Assembly (NCBI GenBank): GCA_002751075.1
Contig: NAOQ01000619.1
Coordinates: forward strand, 14,369 to 38,639
Direction of reading: 5' to 3'
DNA: 24,271 nucleotides
Source: Ichthyophonus hoferi
Taxonomy: Eukaryota; Opisthokonta; Ichthyosporea; Ichthyophonida; Ichthyophonidae
The first letter of the stretch is position 1. The number at the start of each line of letters is the position of its first letter. The notes beneath the pieces were generated by a model. The model did no database searches and was not told where the DNA came from. It saw only the letters and a list, made by a program, of their open reading frames with translations. This document shows positions 19,998-24,271 of the stretch, one piece after another. Position numbers and translations under genes: made by a program.

Positions 19998-21394
19998 ATC
20001 TGTATTATTATCTTTTGACGTTGTTTGCTACTATGCACGTATTATATTTGTATGTATGTTCTATGTATTTATACAAAGAAAATACTCAAAATACTCAGAA
20101 CAATTGCGTCGTCTTTAGGTGTGTGTACATGCATGTATGTGTTTGTACAGACATGGGCAGGTCCTTGAATATAAGATGATATAAAGTGGGTCATATATTA
20201 TGTAGTTTATGTTATGTTATAGCTCGATCATAACAAAAATAAAACAAGTTTCATGAGCCAGTGTTTACATTAGATATGCGATAACATAGTATCTCTTACA
20301 ACTTCTATTATTTAGCATGATATTAGTTGCTAATCTGAGATATTGTAGCGAGGTTCTGTTCTGAAAGCATAGTTTCAATTTTCTGTGAGCCACCGGCGCA
20401 GATTGTAAGTTTAGATTGGCTATTAGTGTATCTAATGTGCTAATGAATTGAATTAGCTATAGGTGCTGTTTTAAATATAAAGAAGTAGTTTATTAGTTTA
20501 TAATCATTTTCTTAGATAGACAATAATTAAGTTTGTTTTGCGCCTACATTGAATGAATTAAATGTTATATATGTGTTATTTAATTAGTTCATGATAATGT
20601 GATTATTTAGAACCATTCATATATTGGCTAGTTCATTTTTAATCTGTAATGAATTCCCTTTTCAATTCACCATGTAAAGCGACTACTTAGACCGTTAATT
20701 TATCTTATTTCTATATGATAATTGGATAATATACAGTTAAATACCTTTATTATAATACTTTATTCCTATTGCCCGATCTGATCAAATAGATAATTTGTGT
20801 TTTGATAAGCACCAGGTTTTAAAAGAGATGGCTAAGACCATGTTGATGTAGGCACACATATGTATTTATATATTTATATTTATAATTATATAGTAATAAG
20901 TGTTTATATATATATATATATTTTTTTCCAATAGATATATATAAGAAATCTTTTTTTGATTGTAATTCAAATAAACAAATTAAATTGCTGAAATCACAGC
21001 AGTTTTAAAACTATAGCATATATGTTATATCTATTATTACTTACCTTTTTACCGTAATATTTATGTACTAATATTTAAAATCAATATAAATAAAAATTTA
21101 ATACAAAATTAAAAATTAAATTTTACAAAAGCGCACATGTTTATTTATTTATTTATTATTTTGAGTGATATATCGAGCAATCAGTATTACAATGATTTAA
21201 ATGAAGACAGGGTGTGAAAATACCAATACACATACTTATTTACGCGTATCGCCCCAAAAGATTATCAGTTGCTACAACATCTATATTTACGTACTATATT
21301 TTATGCATTTTATCTTTATTGTCGGTATTATTTTACTTTTTGTGTTGTATTTAGATATATATTTATAGCAGTCAAATATATCACAACAACTACG
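19998..21394. other. intergenic region between mS25 and the 201-residue gene (left part)
   Basis: The two genes are divergent. I see AT-rich sequence with an AT run near 20905-20921 and no exon. The open frames at 19867-20118 and 19973-20179 are the complement of mS25 exon 1 and its leader. Confidence 0.6.
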
Positions 21395-21985
21395 ACATAA
21401 TATAACCTATTATTATACGTTATATTAATAGAAATACACAATTGTTATCACATACAGTTATATACTAGTGCAATTTAAATAGAAATTCAAGGCCAGCTCT
21501 CTCTTCGTTTTAGTTTAAATTTACATAAATAAGAAATAAACCCACAACAAAAAAAAAAAACAGTAACAACAACAACAACTACAACAACTCCTACAACTAT
21601 TACTACAGAATATAACATAATATTATACGTTATAGTAATAGAAACACACAATTGATATCATATAACATACAGTAATTAACTAGTGAAATTCAAGTAGAAA
21701 TCCTGGGGCAGCTCTCTCTTCGTTGTGGCTTACATTTATAATAATAAGAAAAAAACCCACAACAACAAAAAAAAAACAGTAAAAACAACAACAACTGCAA
21801 TTACAACTATTACTTACTTCATAATATAACCTAATATTATACGTTATATTATAGTACAATTCAAGTAGAAATCCAAGGTCAGCTCTCTCTTCGTTGTAGT
21901 TTACATTTATAAAAATAAGAAACAAACCCACAACAACAACGACGACGACAACAAGAACAACAACAACAACAGCATTAGAATGTTT
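21395..21985 (+). repeat. three tandem units of about 212 bp
   Basis: Units are about 21395-21606, 21607-21819 and 21820-21985 (shortened). Each has ACATAATATAACCT-like sequence, ATTATACGTTATA, TTCAAGTAGAAATCC/TTCAAGGCC, CAGCTCTCTCTTCGTT, AATAAGAAAAAAACCCACAA and an ACAACAACAAC tract. The third lacks about 45 bases in the middle and runs into the start of the next gene at 21980. On the minus strand the second and third units encode a shared peptide around NEERA, probably by chance. Confidence 0.9.
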
Positions 21986-23296
21986 TGCCTTTCGCCATTT
22001 ATCCACAACATCACTCGGTGTAGTGTAGGAATTGTAGCACCTACAACTATACATTGTCGTAAGAATAGCTTTTTAGTGGCGTTGCTAGGAGGGAAGGAGG
22101 AGATGGAGGGAATTGCAGCAGTACAGATTAGGAAGGAAGAGAGAAGGACTCTATTAGTTAAGGTAAGTTATGTTATTGATTTATTATATAGTAGTTATGT
22201 ATTATAGTATATATTATAGTTATAGGTATTGATGTGATAAAGCTGATGCATTAGGGATGGTGTAGAGTAGGTCTAATGTAGGGGTATGAGTTTTTTTCCC
22301 ATTTTATATTATATTATATTATAGTATATTACAGTTTGTTCTATTATACTCTATTAAATTATATTACCTTATGTTACAATATATTATTTTCTTTTGTACT
22401 ATTTTACCCTGACCTATGTTTCTGTAGACTGCTCAAATGGCCCTACAACTCAATCAGCGAACTGCTATTCTTCCAGAGACATTTTCATTAGGCGATGTCA
22501 ATAGAGCAATTGGCTTATATGGGCAGCTAGGTCTATCTGAAAAGGAAATATTTGATAAAGTGTTGGTATGTTACTTTGCCTTCTCCTCATTCATGTTATA
22601 TGCTATTGTATTGTACTATATATATATACAAGTGTGTGTGTATGTTTATGTATGTTTATGTATATTTGGCTATAGTTATGTTTTATATGTGGGTTATTAC
22701 CCGGAGATGTTTCCAGTGTCACATGACAAGAGTCTAAGGGTCTATTAGGGTATATCAATGATATTATTAATAATAGTAATAATAATAGTAAAAGTAATTA
22801 ATATTAATAGTTATGGTATTAGTAATAGTAATATGAATTGTAATATTATTATTATTAGTAGTAATAGTAATAGTAATAGTGACAGTAATAGTAATAGTCA
22901 TAATAATAATAGTAGTAATGGTAGTGGTAATAGTTATAGGACTAATAATAATAATAATAATGACTATAAACCAATTTACCCTCTCCCGAATTCTCCTTTC
23001 TCCACCCACAGGACCACGCCAAAACTAGCGTCCAATCGTTAACCACTCGGCAAGTTCTCAACCTATCATGGGTGATATTCCAGAGAGGGGTAGAAGCAAA
23101 CGCACTGCAAAGTTTACTAGTTACCAACCTACTTAGTCGTATACCACAGTGTATGACACAACATGATTTTGACAGACTACTATTATGCTATGCACATAGA
23201 GATCCTATATGGCTGACTATGATGCAATCAAAATCGTTTATTGCCCCTAGACAGAATGTGAATTCATTAGCTGAAAATATTGATTATGATATATGA
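21980..23296 (+). CDS. 201-residue protein of unknown family, possible mitochondrial targeting, three exons
   Basis: Exons 21980-22162, 22428-22565 and 23012-23296 join in phase 0 throughout. Splice sites are strong (AAG then GTAAGT; CTGTAG; TTG then GTATGT; CACCCACAG). The N-terminus MFCLSPFIHNITRCSVGIVA then PTTIHCRKN has Arg and Lys but no acidic residue for nearly 40 positions, as in mitochondrial presequences; a later in-frame Met at residue 42 is an alternative start. The rest looks all-helical: LGDVNRAIGLYGQLGLSEKE, SLTTRQVLNLSWVIFQRGVE and HDFDRLLLCYAHRDPIW resemble the short helical-pair repeats of FASTK-like or other organellar RNA-binding helical proteins. No RAP domain is present. 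That resemblance is weak. The gene starts at the edge of a tandem-repeat block and is head to head with mS25. Confidence 0.8.
22290..22395. repeat. TATTATAT array in intron 1
   Basis: ATATTATATTATAG units lie in the first intron of the 201-residue gene. Confidence 0.7.
22757..22968. repeat. (TAATAG)n-type array in intron 2
   Basis: TAATAG/TAATAA trinucleotide-based units run for about 200 bases in the second intron. They produce spurious Asn/Ser-rich and Ile/Thr-rich frames on the two strands. Confidence 0.85.
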
Positions 23297-23394
23297 TTGA
23301 ATTTGGTTTTTTATTAAGAAAAATGATTGGTTAGAGTTTGGGATTTAAGTTATATTTAAGTTATAATAACAAAGAATGGTTAGTGGGTAGTAAT

Positions 23395-23400
23395 AATAAA
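23395..23400 (+). promoter_or_regulatory. possible polyadenylation signal of the 201-residue gene
   Basis: AATAAA lies about 100 bases after the stop codon; a second AATAAA follows at about 23446. Either could serve. Confidence 0.4.
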
Positions 23401-23584
23401 TGGGATTTAAACTATATGAACCAATAATGTTTGAGATGTAATGATAATAAATAGTAATTAGGTTATAGTAAGTATAAAATATAATTAAGATATTGTAAGA
23501 ATAAATTGTAGTTAAAAATGTTACGATATACATAATGACGGGATCAGTCTTTATGACATATAGCTATTTATAATTATAAACCCT

Positions 23585-23665
23585 TTGCATAAATATAGTA
23601 CATACGTTAAGACATTTTTATTATTAAAAGAAGTCGACAGAGGTTAATAGCTAGGCTCATAAGAT
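23585..23665 (+). repeat. interspersed repeat family, fragment E
   Basis: TTTGCATAAATATAGTACAT, TAAGACATTTTTATTATTAA and AAGTCGACAG match copy C at about 17460-17522. Confidence 0.55.
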
Positions 23666-23786
23666 TGAGAAAACCAGAAGAGTGCAGTTAGTTGGGCGAC
23701 CAGTTGTTGGCTGGTGGTCCAAAGTGTCTCACAAGGGATTCAGTGGAGGATATGGTGTCATGGGATAGATAGAGATGGCCATGATG

Positions 23787-23974
23787 TCATTCTTTGACAA
23801 TTGTGTTGCTGAAGACAAGATTCTCGGTTGTGCCAACAAAAATAAATGGTCCTTCATCTAAATAAACGTTTAAATCAGGTCCCCTTACTGTGTAGTTAGG
23901 ATAACTTAAGAAGTCATTCTGACCGGAAGAAACATTTCCTTTTATTGAACTACCTAGGTCAGCTAGTCTTGCCT
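23787..23974 (-). CDS. possible terminal exon of a gene entering from the right
   Basis: On the minus strand, after an AATCAG acceptor, a frame runs 61 codons to TGA. It reads ARLADLGSSIKGNVSSGQND, then FLSYPNYTVRGPDLNVYLDE, then GPFIFVGTTENLVFSNTIVK. Composition is protein-like for such AT-rich DNA, with PNYT as a possible glycosylation site and a beta-rich pattern. I recognise no family. No clear upstream exon is seen in the remaining 300 bases, so it could also be a chance frame or a relic. Confidence 0.35.
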
Positions 23975-24271
23975 CTGATTACATAAGCATATTCGTAGCA
24001 AAAAATATATATATTCTATATACCTTCATTTAGTTAAAGGATACTCCTAAAACAAATTAGCACCTCAAACTAGATGGCCTATTTGGTTCTTTTGGAGGCT
24101 ATAATTTCAAGTATCTCTTCCTTCAGGGAAACAAGAACACTTAATTGGTGTATGATTTTATGAACAATACTAATTGCATGATATTTGCAGAGAACTCTGT
24201 GAACAGGTAGGCAGATAGATAGGTAGATCTGCCTCCTTTCTATAAGCAGCCTATCCGAAATATGTTATGAC
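23975..24271. other. right-edge sequence, nothing assigned
   Basis: This contains a plus-strand TTTGCAG..GTAGGC pair (about 24185-24210) that looks like a tiny exon but has no peptide support, followed by a GATAGATAGGTAGAT tract at the edge. Confidence 0.4.

Larger units (their letters stand above)
23297..23786. other. intergenic region after the 201-residue gene
   Basis: AT-rich DNA with GGGATTTAA/AATAATAAATGGG repeats (about 23335-23410), then a fragment of the interspersed repeat family (23585-23665). No exon seen. Confidence 0.55.

Noticed and set aside
22758-23042. Asn/Ser-rich plus frame and Ile/Thr-rich minus frame
   Set aside because: Artefacts of the TAATAG array in intron 2 of the 201-residue gene.
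1-24271. CRISPR array, bacterial operon, tRNA or rRNA gene, retroelement
   Set aside because: No regular spacer pattern, no B-box with a cloverleaf, no reverse transcriptase or integrase motif seen on either strand; the genes are spliced and eukaryotic.

Overview
The window reads as nuclear DNA of an AT-rich, intron-rich eukaryote, most likely an animal or close relative. Short exons are bounded by GT..AG introns of 0.1 to 1.1 kb, and the spliced peptides match animal-type proteins closely (UFC1, the OSCP subunit of mitochondrial ATP synthase, mitoribosomal protein mS25). An early-branching animal such as a sponge is a guess from the AT content and the dense microsatellites; the sequence does not prove it. 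There are no operons, no CRISPR array, no convincing tRNA or rRNA gene, and no recognisable retroelement or capsid-bearing element.

Layout. 57-1556 (minus): the first three coding exons of UFC1, the E2 enzyme for UFM1; the rest lies beyond the left edge. 2266-2718 (minus): an unrecognised open frame broken by one stop. 3630-4235 (plus): two pieces resembling the C-terminal half of a RhoGAP domain. 7791-8394 (plus): two unrecognised exon-like frames. 9609-13696 (minus): a complete OSCP gene (ATP5PO) in seven exons, the first tentative. 13.7-18.4 kb: no gene, but a diverged repeat family that includes a tandem pair and a large CTGGCT hexamer array. 18462-19997 (minus): a complete three-exon gene for mS25. 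21395-21985: three tandem units of about 212 bp ending at the start of the next gene. 21980-23296 (plus): a clean three-exon gene for a 201-residue protein of unknown family with a mitochondrial-type N-terminus. 23787-23974 (minus): a possible terminal exon of a gene entering from the right.

At least two and perhaps three of the complete genes encode mitochondrial proteins (OSCP, mS25, possibly the 201-residue protein). The last two are arranged head to head about 2 kb apart. Introns and intergenic DNA are filled with TATAC-, TAA- and TACATA-type arrays, and these produce most of the spurious open frames. I found no coherent new multi-gene system. The best leads are the 201-residue gene with its repeat-built upstream region, the duplicated splice-donor region in UFC1, and the interspersed repeat family.
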